Origin: Alphaproteobacteria bacterium
Lineage (GTDB): Bacteria; Pseudomonadota; Alphaproteobacteria; Micropepsales; Micropepsaceae
DNA: 64,000 bases
Assembly (NCBI GenBank): GCA_019247845.1
Contig: JAFBAL010000063.1
Location: 1-64,000 of the forward strand
Direction: 5' to 3'
Position numbers and translations under genes: made by a program. The notes beneath the pieces were generated by a model. The model saw nothing but the letters and a program-made list of their open reading frames with translations, was not told the origin of the DNA and did no database searches. This document shows, piece after piece, positions 25,016-33,280 of this stretch. Numbering within the stretch: position 1 is the first letter of the stretch; every line of letters starts with the position of its first letter.

Positions 25016-27040
25016 ATGATCCGCAAGCTTCTGTTCGCATGCCTTCTGGCCACGCCGGCTTTGGCCGAGACACCCGTCGACCAGCTCGCCAAGCCGCCGG
25101 CCGACGCGACGGTCTGGTCGATCTCGTCGAGCAACGGCGCCGCCCACCACGGCTCGATCTCGCTGTGGACCGACAAGGACGGCACGCACTGGTCGCGCTT
25201 CAGCTTCAACCTGCGCGGCTTCGTCAGCGAGATCGACGAGCAGAACCGCTTCGCCTCCGACGGCACGCTCACGAGCCTGGTCGTGCGCGGCAAGACCCCG
25301 CAAGGCGACGCCGCCGAGACCTACGAGGTCAAGGACGGCACCTATAGCTTCACCAGCCCGGTCGATCACGGCACCGGCAAGGTGGTGCCCGGCCTCGACT
25401 ATGTGAGCTTCGGCGGCACGCCGGACTCCTTCATCTTCATCCTGAACGACATGCTGAAGTCGCCGGACAAGTCGGTGAACCTCCTGCCGTCCGGCCGCGG
25501 CTCGATCGCGCCGCTGACCACGCTCGAAGTGAGCAACGGCACCGAGAAGAAGACGCTTACCGCCTATGCCGTCACCGGCTTCGGACTGTCGCCCTTCCCG
25601 GTGTGGTTCGACGGCGACAAGTTCTTCGGCACCGCCGGCGTGATCGCGTTCCTTCCGCCCGCCTGGGAGAAGGTCGGCGCCGATCTGAGCAAGGCGCAGG
25701 ACGACGCGCTGGCCAAGCTGGCGCCTGCGCTTGTCGCTTCCATCGCCAAGCCCGCGGGCACCGTCGCGTTCAAGAACGTCGAGCTCTACGACTCCGCCGC
25801 GCGCAAGTTCCTGCGCGGCCAGACCGTCGTTGTCGCGGACGGCCGCATCGCCGCGGTCGGCGCGCATGCGAAGATCCCGGCCAAGGCCGAGGTGATCGAC
25901 GGCACGGGCAAGACGCTGATCCCCGGCCTGTGGGACAACCACCAGCATTACGGCGACGATTCCACCGGCCCGCTGCTGCTCGCCTCGGGCATCACCAGCG
26001 TGCGCGATCCCGGCAACCAGCAGGACGAATTGCTGGCGCGCAAGAAACGCATCGACGACGGCCAGCTGCTGGGCCAGCGCATCGTGCCGTCGCTCTTGAT
26101 CGACGGTCCCGGCCCGTATACCGCCCAGGTCGCCGAGGTCGTCCACAACCAGGACGAAGCGCTCGCCGCGGTGCACAAGGCCAAGGACAAGGGCTATTTC
26201 GGCATCAAGCTCTACGGCTCGCTCGATCCGGCCTGGGTCAAGCCGATGGCCGACCTTGCCCATCAGCTCGGCCTGCACGTGCATGGCCACATCCCGCACG
26301 GCATGCGCCCGCTCGAGGCGGTGCATGCCGGCTATGACGAGATCACGCACATCAACTGGGTGATGATGCAGGCGATGCCCGACGACGTGGTCAAGAACTC
26401 GAACGGCATGGGCCGCTTCGAAGGCACCGGCAAATACGCCAAGGACGTCGACCTGCATTCGCCGGCGATGACGGCCTATCTCGACGAGCTGGCGTCGCGC
26501 CACATCGCGGTCGACCCGACGCTGGTCACCTTCGAGGACCTCTACGTCCCCGACCGCGGCACCTATCCGCCCGCCGACGCGCCCTATGCCGACACGCTGC
26601 CGTCGCAGTTCGCGCGCGGCTTCCTGTCCGGCTCCATGGCCCCGACGCCGGAGCTGTCTCGCGAGACCATGCGCGCCAGCTTCGCCAAGCTGACGGATCT
26701 GGTGGCCGAGCTGAACAGACGTCACATGTCCATCGTCGCCGGCACCGACGGCGTCGGCTTCGAGCTGGTGCGCGAGCTGGAGCTCTATGTCGAAGCCGGC
26801 ATGAGTCCCGAAGACGCGCTCGCCACCGCCACCAGCACGCCCGCCAAGCTGTTCAAGGTGTGGGACAAGACCGGCTCGCTGGAGAAGGGCAAGCTCGCGG
26901 AGCTGGCGCTGATCGACGGCGACCCGTCCACGCACATGGGCGACCTGCGGCAGGTCGAGCTGGTGATGCGCGACGGCAAGATGATGAAGGCGTCCGACCT
27001 GCGCGCGCCCTTGGGCATCTCCGGCGCGCCGAAGAGGTAA
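25016..27040 (+). CDS. Exported metal-dependent amidohydrolase
   Basis: A 674-residue protein with a signal peptide (IRKLLFACLLATPALA). An N-terminal beta-rich domain of about 240 residues precedes the amidohydrolase domain. Metal ligands are visible: DNHQHYGDD (HxH), a Lys in FGIKLYGSLD, HVHGHIPHG, EITHINW and the Asp in AGTDGVG. The C-terminal KLAELALIDGDP strand is typical. The ATG at 25016 is preferred to the GTG at 25007 because the signal peptide starts there. Relatives cleave dipeptides or cyclic amides; the substrate is unknown. Confidence 0.88.
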   Translation: MIRKLLFACLLATPALAETPVDQLAKPPADATVWSISSSNGAAHHGSISLWTDKDGTHWSRFSFNLRGFVSEIDEQNRFASDGTLTSLVVRGKTPQGDAAETYEVKDGTYSFTSPVDHGTGKVVPGLDYVSFGGTPDSFIFILNDMLKSPDKSVNLLPSGRGSIAPLTTLEVSNGTEKKTLTAYAVTGFGLSPFPVWFDGDKFFGTAGVIAFLPPAWEKVGADLSKAQDDALAKLAPALVASIAKPAGTVAFKNVELYDSAARKFLRGQTVVVADGRIAAVGAHAKIPAKAEVIDGTGKTLIPGLWDNHQHYGDDSTGPLLLASGITSVRDPGNQQDELLARKKRIDDGQLLGQRIVPSLLIDGPGPYTAQVAEVVHNQDEALAAVHKAKDKGYFGIKLYGSLDPAWVKPMADLAHQLGLHVHGHIPHGMRPLEAVHAGYDEITHINWVMMQAMPDDVVKNSNGMGRFEGTGKYAKDVDLHSPAMTAYLDELASRHIAVDPTLVTFEDLYVPDRGTYPPADAPYADTLPSQFARGFLSGSMAPTPELSRETMRASFAKLTDLVAELNRRHMSIVAGTDGVGFELVRELELYVEAGMSPEDALATATSTPAKLFKVWDKTGSLEKGKLAELALIDGDPSTHMGDLRQVELVMRDGKMMKASDLRAPLGISGAPKR

Positions 27041-27062
27041 CTTGCGCCACGCGGAGAATTGA

Positions 27063-27100
27063 GGAGACTGCCGGGCGTCGCATTCAGCCCGGCGGTCTCC
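27063..27100 (+). promoter_or_regulatory. 14-bp hairpin touching the start of the desulfhydrase gene
   Basis: GGAGACTGCCGGGC and GCCCGGCGGTCTCC pair over fourteen positions (one G-U in RNA) around a ten-base loop, ending one base before the GTG start. No U-run follows, so a terminator is doubtful. It would cover the ribosome-binding region and might control translation. Confidence 0.55.
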
Positions 27101-27101
27101 C

Positions 27102-28100
27102 GTGCACCTCTCCCGCTTCCCGCGCCAGCGCTTCGCCCATCTGCCCACGCCGCTCGAGCCGATGGAGCGGCTGACCAGGCATCTCGGCGGCGCGCGGCTG
27201 TGGATCAAGCGCGACGACTGCACCGGATTGGCGAGCGGCGGCAACAAGACCCGCAAGCTCGAGTTCCTGGTCGGCGACGCGCTCGCCAAGGGCGCCGACA
27301 CGCTGATCACCCAGGGCGCGACGCAGTCCAACCACGCGCGGCAGACCGCGGCCGCGGCGGCGCGCTTCGGGCTCGACTGCCACATCCTGCTCGAGGACCG
27401 CACCGGCAACCAGACGCCGGAGTACACCGAGAACGGCAACGTGCTGCTCGACCGGCTGCACGGCGCCGAGCTGTCGCGCTTCGCCGGCGGCACCGACATG
27501 AACGCGGCGATGGAAGCGCTCGCGAGCGAGCTGCGCGAAAAGGGCAGGAAGCCCTATGTCATTCCCGGCGGCGGCTCGAACGCGATCGGCGCGCTGGGCT
27601 ACGCCAATTGCGCGCTGGAGCTGGTGGCCCAGGCCAACGAGCGCGGCCTCAAGCTCGATCACGCCGTGCATGCGACGGGCAGCGCCGGCACGCAGGCGGG
27701 CTTCGTCGCCGGACTTGTGGCGATCAATGCGCAAATCCCGGTGCTCGGCATCGGCGTGCGCGCGCCGAAAGAGAAGCAGGAGCAGAACGTCTACGAGCTG
27801 GCCTGCCGCACCGTCGAGCACATGGGCGTGCCCGGCATCGTGAAGCGCGAGCACGTCGTCGCCAATTCGGACTATGTCGGACCCGGCTACGGCGTGCCGA
27901 CGGACGGCATGGCCGAAGCGGTCAAGCTGCTGGCGCGGCTCGAAGGCATCCTGCTCGATCCCGTCTATACCGGCAAAGGCATGCATGGGCTGATCGACCT
28001 GGTGAGCAAAGGCTTCTTCGCCAAGGACAGCGACGTCGTGTTCCTGCACACCGGCGGATCGGCCGGCCTCTTCGCCTATCCCGACGCGTTCGACCTGTGA
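27102..28100 (+). CDS. PLP-dependent D-cysteine desulfhydrase / L-cysteate sulfo-lyase family
   Basis: A 332-residue fold-type II PLP enzyme of the ACC deaminase/D-cysteine desulfhydrase group. It has [20 protein letters not shown] with the PLP lysine, [32 protein letters not shown], and [11 protein letters not shown] at the end. It would release ammonia and sulfide (or sulfite) from D-cysteine (or L-cysteate). The GTG at 27102 gives the family N-terminus ([19 protein letters not shown]). No ATG lies upstream in frame before a stop. It is coupled to the racemase gene by GTGA. Confidence 0.85.
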   Translation: MHLSRFPRQRFAHLPTPLEPMERLTRHLGGARLWIKRDDCTGLASGGNKTRKLEFLVGDALAKGADTLITQGATQSNHARQTAAAAARFGLDCHILLEDRTGNQTPEYTENGNVLLDRLHGAELSRFAGGTDMNAAMEALASELREKGRKPYVIPGGGSNAIGALGYANCALELVAQANERGLKLDHAVHATGSAGTQAGFVAGLVAINAQIPVLGIGVRAPKEKQEQNVYELACRTVEHMGVPGIVKREHVVANSDYVGPGYGVPTDGMAEAVKLLARLEGILLDPVYTGKGMHGLIDLVSKGFFAKDSDVVFLHTGGSAGLFAYPDAFDL

Positions 28101-28744
28101 GCAAAACCGTCGGCGTCATCGGCGGCATGGGACCGGAAGCGACCGTCGACTTCCTGCGCCGCATCGTCGCCGCCACGCCGGCGAGGCACGACCAGGACCA
28201 CATCCGCGTGCTGGTCGACAACAACCCGAAGGTCCCGTCGCGCCTCGCCCATATCGTCGAAGGCACCGGCGCGGACCCGGCGCCCGTGCTGATCGAGATG
28301 GCACGCGGACTGGCGGCACAGGGCGCGGACTTCCTGGCCATCCCCTGCAACACGGCGCATCACTATCTCCCGCAGATCGCGGACGCCGTGTCGATCCCGG
28401 TGCTCGACATGGTCGCGCTCGCCTCCGCCAAGGCGGGCAGCGGTCGCATCGGCATGCTGGCCTCGCCCGCGCTGAAGACGGTCGGGCTCTACCGGGGCGC
28501 GGTGTTTCCGGACGCCGAAGGCGATGCGCGCATCCTGGGCGTCATCAACGCTGTCAAGGCCGGCAACGTCGCCGCCCAGCACCGGCGCGACTATGCGGCA
28601 GTCGCGGCCTCGCTCGACGTCGACGCCTATCTCATCGCCTGCACCGAGCTGTCGGTGCTGGGCCCGCCCGGCGGCATCGCGAAGCCGGTCGTCGATGCGC
28701 TCGACGTCCTCGTCGCCGAGACGGTGGCGCGGGCGATACGATGA
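28097..28744 (+). CDS. Aspartate/glutamate racemase family protein
   Basis: A 215-residue racemase with [14 protein letters not shown] at the N-terminus and both catalytic cysteines in [10 protein letters not shown] and ACTELSVL, as in PLP-independent aspartate racemases. It starts at a GTG overlapping the desulfhydrase stop (GTGA). With its neighbour it suggests handling of D-amino acids. The ORF-track frame starting at 27059 runs through another gene and is rejected as the start. Confidence 0.9.
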   Translation: MSKTVGVIGGMGPEATVDFLRRIVAATPARHDQDHIRVLVDNNPKVPSRLAHIVEGTGADPAPVLIEMARGLAAQGADFLAIPCNTAHHYLPQIADAVSIPVLDMVALASAKAGSGRIGMLASPALKTVGLYRGAVFPDAEGDARILGVINAVKAGNVAAQHRRDYAAVAASLDVDAYLIACTELSVLGPPGGIAKPVVDALDVLVAETVARAIR

Positions 28745-28756
28745 TTATAATCATCG
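28739..28756. terminator. 18-bp perfect palindrome containing both convergent stop codons
   Basis: CGATGATTATAATCATCG is a perfect palindrome. The racemase ends CGA-TGA within it, and the acetamidase on the other strand also ends CGA-TGA within it. It could act as a bidirectional terminator or mRNA 3' end hairpin, although it is AT-rich at the centre and has no U-run. It may also be a protein-binding site. Confidence 0.5.
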
Positions 28757-29755
28757 CTTGAAAATCGCCTTCGGCAGCATCACATGCATGCCCTTGTTGC
28801 GGTCGACGACCTCGGTGGCGTCGAGATCGCCGGCGACGCTGACCAGCATATAGGCGTCGTCGCGGCTCATGTGCTTCACCGTCGCCAGGAAGTCGACCAT
28901 CTCGCGCACGGCCTTGTGGGCGGCGATGGAAAGATCGTCGTCGAAGCCCATCGCGATGTAGTGCGTCGGCGTCTCGGCGCGCGGATAGGTGATCTTCAAA
29001 TCCTTGCGCACGACGAATTCGAGCGTGCCGATCAGCGAGGTTTCCAGCGCGGTCACGTCGACCTCGCCGTTGCCCTGCCCCGCATGGCCGTCGCCGATCT
29101 CGAACAGCGCGCCCTTGTTGTAGACGGGCAGATAGAGCGTGGTGCCCGCGACCAGCTCCTTGTTGTCCATGTTGCCGCCGCTGATCGTGGGCGGCGTGGA
29201 ATCGTAGCGCCCGAAATCGGCGGGCGGCGCGACGCCCATGCTGCCGAAGAACGGATGCAGCGCAATCTCGATGCCGGGCGCGAAATTCGCGACCATGCGC
29301 TTGCGATCGAGCGGAACGATCTTGATCCGTGCGTAAGGAAAGTCGTCGGTCAATATCCCCGCGCCATAGCGGAAGCCGTTGTAAGCGTAGTCGATCGCGG
29401 GCTCGATCTTCCGTATACGGATTTCCAGCGTGTCGCCGGGCTCCGCGCCGTCGATGAAGACCGGGCCGTTCAGGATGTGCCCGCCCGGCCCTTTGTCGGT
29501 CACCTGCGCGAAGACGTCGCGCAGCGCCTGCTCGACCTTGTCCGGCGCGACGCCGGCCTTCTCGAGCCCCGCCGGACTGTTGGTCAGCAGGGTGCGGAAC
29601 ACGACCGTGTCGCCCGACTTGATGCGCAGCACCGGCGCGCGCGCGGCGTCGTAGTTGCCCCAGGCGACGGTGCCTGGGCCCGCATTCAAGGTATGGGTCT
29701 CGGCCCGCGCCGTACCGCTCGCGAGAACGGCCGCCAAGCACAACCAGCGAAGCAT
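28751..29755 (-). CDS. Exported acetamidase/formamidase family protein
   Basis: A 334-residue FmdA/AmdA-family protein with a signal peptide (MLRWLCLAAVLASGTARA). Family features include GPGGHILNGPVFIDGAEPGDTL, ISGGNMDNKELVAG and IGDGHAGQGNGEVDVTALE. It would hydrolyse short amides to ammonia and an acid outside the cytoplasm. The ATG at 29755 is chosen because it precedes the signal peptide; the longer track frame is a shadow. It is divergent from the symporter gene. Confidence 0.9.
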   Translation of the reverse strand: MLRWLCLAAVLASGTARAETHTLNAGPGTVAWGNYDAARAPVLRIKSGDTVVFRTLLTNSPAGLEKAGVAPDKVEQALRDVFAQVTDKGPGGHILNGPVFIDGAEPGDTLEIRIRKIEPAIDYAYNGFRYGAGILTDDFPYARIKIVPLDRKRMVANFAPGIEIALHPFFGSMGVAPPADFGRYDSTPPTISGGNMDNKELVAGTTLYLPVYNKGALFEIGDGHAGQGNGEVDVTALETSLIGTLEFVVRKDLKITYPRAETPTHYIAMGFDDDLSIAAHKAVREMVDFLATVKHMSRDDAYMLVSVAGDLDATEVVDRNKGMHVMLPKAIFKR

Positions 29756-29801
29756 GGTCTTCCCCGGACAAAGGTCGGCAGCCATGCTATGTGGCAAGAG
29801 C

Positions 29802-29892
29802 GGGCATTGCCAGTCGCGGGCCGCGCGCCGGCTTTGCCTGTCGCGGAGCCGGGGTCGGCTTTGCCTGTTGCGGAGCCGGGGTCGGCTTTGCC
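29802..29892. repeat. 27-bp tandem repeat in a divergent promoter gap
   Basis: The word CGGCTTTGCC recurs at 29829, 29856 and 29883, a strict 27-bp period (CGGCTTTGCCTGTCGCGGAGCCGGGGT), with a more decayed copy starting near 29802. It lies in the 162-bp gap between the acetamidase and symporter genes. Confidence 0.8.
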
Positions 29893-29917
29893 AGCTGGGG
29901 CCAGTTTTGGGGAAAAA

Positions 29918-31123
29918 ATGAACCGGCTCTTCGCGCTTTTCCTGATCACGGCGATGATCCTCGGCATCGCCGTGGGATTGGCGGCACACGAATGGCTGTC
30001 CGAGCCACAGGTCGCCTCGCTGGCGGGCGGCATGGGGCTGATCACCACGATGTTCCTGCGCCTGATCAAGATGATCATCGCGCCGCTGGTGTTCACGACC
30101 CTGGTCGCGGGCATCGCCCATATGGAGGGCGCCGCCGCCATCGGCCGCGTCGGGGCCAAGACCATTGCCTGGTTCGTGCTCGCCTCGGTCGTGTCGCTGA
30201 GCCTGGGCCTCGTGATGGTGCACCTGTTCGAGCCGGGCGTCGGCCTGGCGCTGCCCAAGGAAGCCGGCGTCGGCGATCTTTCGACGACGCTGTCGCTCTC
30301 CGACTTCATCACCCACCTCGTGCCGCGCTCCATCGTCGAGGCCATGGCCGACAACGAGATATTGCAGATCGTGGTGTTCTCGGCCTTCGCCGGCACCGCC
30401 ATCGCCGGCATGAAGGATGAGGTTCCCGCCGTGGTCGCGCTGGTCGAGCAGGTCGCCAGGATCATGCTCAAGATCACCGGCTATGTGATGCTGCTGGCGC
30501 CCGTCGCCGTCTTTGCGGCGCTGACCGTGACGGTCGCGCAGCAGGGCGTGGGCATCCTCGACGTCTATGCGACCTTCATCGGCGCCTTCTACCTTGCGCT
30601 GGGGCTGTTGTGGCTGCTGCTCCTGGCCGTCGCTTTCGTCGTGCGCCGCGACAACGCGGTGTTCGGCGCGGTGAAGGACCCCGTGCTGCTCGCCTTCTCG
30701 ACCGCGAGTTCGGAAGCCGCCTATCCGCAGCTGCTCGACCGGCTCGAGGGCATCGGCCTGCCGCGCCGCATCGTCAGCTTCGTGCTGCCGCTCGGCTATT
30801 CCTTCAACCTCGACGGCTCGATGATGTACTGCACCTTCGCGGTGCTGTTCATCGCCCAGGCTTACGGCATCGATCTTTCCATCGCCCAGCAGGTCACGCT
30901 GCTGCTCCTGCTGATGGTGACGAGCAAGGGCATGGCCGGCGTGCCGCGCGCCTCGCTTGTGGTGATCGCGGCCGCCCTGCCCTATTTCCACCTGCCCGAG
31001 GCGGGGCTGCTTTTGATCCTCGCCGTCGACCACATCCTCGACATGGGACGCAGCGCCACCAACATCGTCGGCAACGCGGTCGCCTGCGTCGTCGTGAATG
31101 CCTGGGAGGGAAAGAATGCGTAA
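29918..31123 (+). CDS. Dicarboxylate/amino-acid:cation symporter (DAACS/GltP-DctA family)
   Basis: A 401-residue membrane transporter with about eight helices and the re-entrant loop motifs of the family: AFSTASSEAAYPQ (serine-rich hairpin 1), LGYSFNLDGSMMY and HILDMGRSATNIVGN. It would take up glutamate, aspartate or C4-dicarboxylates with protons or sodium. The ATG follows GGGGAAAAA. The next gene overlaps its last eight bases. Confidence 0.92.
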   Translation: MNRLFALFLITAMILGIAVGLAAHEWLSEPQVASLAGGMGLITTMFLRLIKMIIAPLVFTTLVAGIAHMEGAAAIGRVGAKTIAWFVLASVVSLSLGLVMVHLFEPGVGLALPKEAGVGDLSTTLSLSDFITHLVPRSIVEAMADNEILQIVVFSAFAGTAIAGMKDEVPAVVALVEQVARIMLKITGYVMLLAPVAVFAALTVTVAQQGVGILDVYATFIGAFYLALGLLWLLLLAVAFVVRRDNAVFGAVKDPVLLAFSTASSEAAYPQLLDRLEGIGLPRRIVSFVLPLGYSFNLDGSMMYCTFAVLFIAQAYGIDLSIAQQVTLLLLLMVTSKGMAGVPRASLVVIAAALPYFHLPEAGLLLILAVDHILDMGRSATNIVGNAVACVVVNAWEGKNA

Positions 31124-32318
31124 GCTCGTCACCGCTTTATTCCTTGCCGCTCTCAGCATAGCCGCCGCACCCGAGCAGCCGCAGGAAGCCAACGGCTATA
31201 CCCGCTACGAATTGCTCGCGCCCGGTTCGGGCAAGTTCCGCATCGTCTACGACATCACCGCGGTCAGGCCCGGCGCCACCGCCTATTTCAATCCCATCCG
31301 CAAAGGCAGCACGGCGTCGGACGAGTCCGTCGTCGACCGCGCCACCGGCAAGCCGCTTGCGATGAAGGTGGTGTCGGGCAAGGAGGCGCAAGCGACCGGC
31401 TATCCCGATGCCGATCCGACCTATGACTACATCCGCGTCGCGCTTGCGCGGCCCGTGCCCGCCGACGGCGGTGAAGCCCGTTTGCGCATCTTCAAGACCT
31501 ATGAGGATGCCAAGAGCTACCATCGGGACGGCGACACGATCGTCTTCGAGCGCAGCCTGGGCGTGAAGCGCAACGCGGTGGTGCTGCCCGCAGGCTTTGG
31601 GCTCGTCGACTGCAACTATCCCTCGCAGGTGGCGCAGGAAGCCGACGGCCGCCTGCGCATAAGCTTCCTGAACGACACGCCCGCCGAGGCGCCGCTGAGG
31701 CTGACCGCGCGGCCGATGACGCTGTCCGCCGCGCCCTCGTCGGTCCGCGACCGCATCGACGAACGCGCGGCGCAGACCCGCGACATCGTCTATGACCTGC
31801 GCGAGCCCGAGACGAGCACCTTCGACCTCTATCACGACTATACCGAGGAGCGGGCCGGCACGAGCCGCTACATCAACGTGGTCAGGCCGGGCAGCCATGC
31901 CTCCAACCCGTCGGCGCGCAACCTCGACACCGGCGAGACCATCGCCGCGCAGATTTTGAAGGGCGACGCGATCGCCAAGGCCGGCATCAGCGACCCCGAC
32001 CTGCCCAAGATCGACGCCGATACCGAGATCGTGGTGTTCCCGTTCGCGGCTCTCAAGGACGGCGAGACCATCCGCCTGCGCATGTCCGAGACCTACACCG
32101 ATACCGGCCGCTACAAGCTGGTGGGCGACGAGCTGGTCTTCGACCGCAGCTTCGGGCGGCCGGCGAACGCGGTCGTGCTGCCGAAAGGGTGGATGCTGAC
32201 CAACTCCGCGGTGCCGGCGACGATCGGCACGACGCAGGACGGCCGGGTGCGGCTCGACTTCCTCAACCCACGGACCGACGAGATCGGGGTGCTGATCACG
32301 GCGCGCAAGGCGCCGTAA
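31116..32318 (+). CDS. Exported protein with two tandem homologous domains, function unknown
   Basis: A 400-residue protein with a signal peptide (RKLVTALFLAALSIAAA). Two halves of about 180 residues repeat the same plan: a start YELLAPGSGKFRIVYD versus FDLYHDYTEERAGTSRY, then NAVVLPAGFGLVDC versus NAVVLPKGWMLTN, then DGRLRISFLN versus DGRVRLDFLN. It overlaps the symporter end by eight bases. I do not recognise the family; beta-sandwich domains are likely. Confidence 0.8.
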   Translation: MRKLVTALFLAALSIAAAPEQPQEANGYTRYELLAPGSGKFRIVYDITAVRPGATAYFNPIRKGSTASDESVVDRATGKPLAMKVVSGKEAQATGYPDADPTYDYIRVALARPVPADGGEARLRIFKTYEDAKSYHRDGDTIVFERSLGVKRNAVVLPAGFGLVDCNYPSQVAQEADGRLRISFLNDTPAEAPLRLTARPMTLSAAPSSVRDRIDERAAQTRDIVYDLREPETSTFDLYHDYTEERAGTSRYINVVRPGSHASNPSARNLDTGETIAAQILKGDAIAKAGISDPDLPKIDADTEIVVFPFAALKDGETIRLRMSETYTDTGRYKLVGDELVFDRSFGRPANAVVLPKGWMLTNSAVPATIGTTQDGRVRLDFLNPRTDEIGVLITARKAP

Positions 32319-32615
32319 ACCGGCCCTGCCCATTTGAACCTCGAAATTCCAGGGGGTACCCCCCACCCCCGATTTGGGCTTGCCTGCATCTGCAGCGGCA
32401 CCGCGACATTTCGAATTCAATTCGGCAAAACAGCGGCTATGCCTTTGGCCAAAAAGAGAAAAGGCCGGAATAAATCGCTGGGCAGAAAAGCCGGTTCCGT
32501 ACATATGCATGCCGCGCGCGGACGCGGCCTCCTTTCGGGCGCACCTCGGGACGTGAGATGGCGACGGCGAAAGCCGGTTCAAGCCTCGGTAGCGATCACG
32601 TTTTGTTACAACCGC
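32319..32615. repeat. Intergenic region with element copy B (core 32488-32594)
   Basis: This 297-bp gap lies between convergent genes. Its core matches the copy at 3604-3753 in several ordered blocks (GTACATATG, CCTCCTTTC, TTCAAGCCTCGGTAGCG), and a CCATTTGAACCTCG word occurs near its left end as in copy A, but the spacing to the core is about 130 bases longer. It also holds a CAGGGGGTACCCCCCACCCCC run. No convincing gene was found on either strand. Confidence 0.5.
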
Positions 32616-33263
32616 TCAGAGGAAGTCGCTGGCGACCAGCGTGCCGGTGCCGTTCACGATCTCGATCACCAGGTCGGCATTCGCCTGATAGCCGGCGGTG
32701 CCGTTCTCGTCGATCACCAGGAAGGTGTGGCCCGACAGGTCGCCCGAGTCCGCTGTGAAGAGCAGCGCGTGATGGCCGGTGAGCTGACCCGTGCCGACCG
32801 CCGAAGCCAGGTTGGCGTCGAAGGTCGCCGCGTTCAGCGCGCCCGTCGTCACCGCCGCGTCGACGCCGGTCACCGCCGAGATGGTGCTGACCTTGAACAG
32901 ATCGTTGTCGAAATCCGCGTTGGTGATCGTGTCGTGGCTCGCGCCGGTGGAGTTGCTCACGGCGGCGTAGACGAAGGTGTCGTGCGCGCCGGTCAGCACC
33001 GTGAAGCTGTCGCCGCCCCCGGCGCCGGTCACGACGTCGGCGCCGCCATGGCTGAGGTCGAAGCTGTCCCACAGCGCGCCGCCCTTCAGCGTGTCCACGA
33101 CGGCGCCGCCGACGAAGGCGTAATGGCCGTCGGACTCGATCGTCGCGACGCCGAGCGCGTCGCCCGCCTTCGCGCGTCCTTTCCACAGAGAACGGTGCGA
33201 CTCGCTTTCATCCGGCACGATTGCACGCGCGGCGTGACATCGCCGCACGTTAGCCGCGTTCAA
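32616..33263 (-). CDS. RTX/bluetail-like putative secreted calcium-binding protein
   Basis: A 215-residue acidic, glycine-rich product. HGGADVVTGAGGGDSFTVLTG resembles decayed RTX repeats, and the end (TFLVIDENGTAGYQANADL) resembles the C-terminal part of proteins secreted by type I systems. The only in-frame start giving the full length is a TTG at 33263; a GTG five codons later is possible. The first 40 residues look unlike a domain. It may be a fragment of a larger protein. No type I exporter is in the window. Confidence 0.55.
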   Translation of the reverse strand: MNAANVRRCHAARAIVPDESESHRSLWKGRAKAGDALGVATIESDGHYAFVGGAVVDTLKGGALWDSFDLSHGGADVVTGAGGGDSFTVLTGAHDTFVYAAVSNSTGASHDTITNADFDNDLFKVSTISAVTGVDAAVTTGALNAATFDANLASAVGTGQLTGHHALLFTADSGDLSGHTFLVIDENGTAGYQANADLVIEIVNGTGTLVASDFL

Positions 33264-33280
33264 TTTCTATTGAAGGTAGA

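Noticed and set aside
27063-27100. Intrinsic terminator of the amidohydrolase gene
   Set aside because: The stem is strong, but no U-run follows and it abuts the next start, so I list it as regulatory.
24809-27499. 896-aa minus-strand ORF opposite the amidohydrolase
   Set aside because: High-GC shadow ORF; low complexity and no motif.
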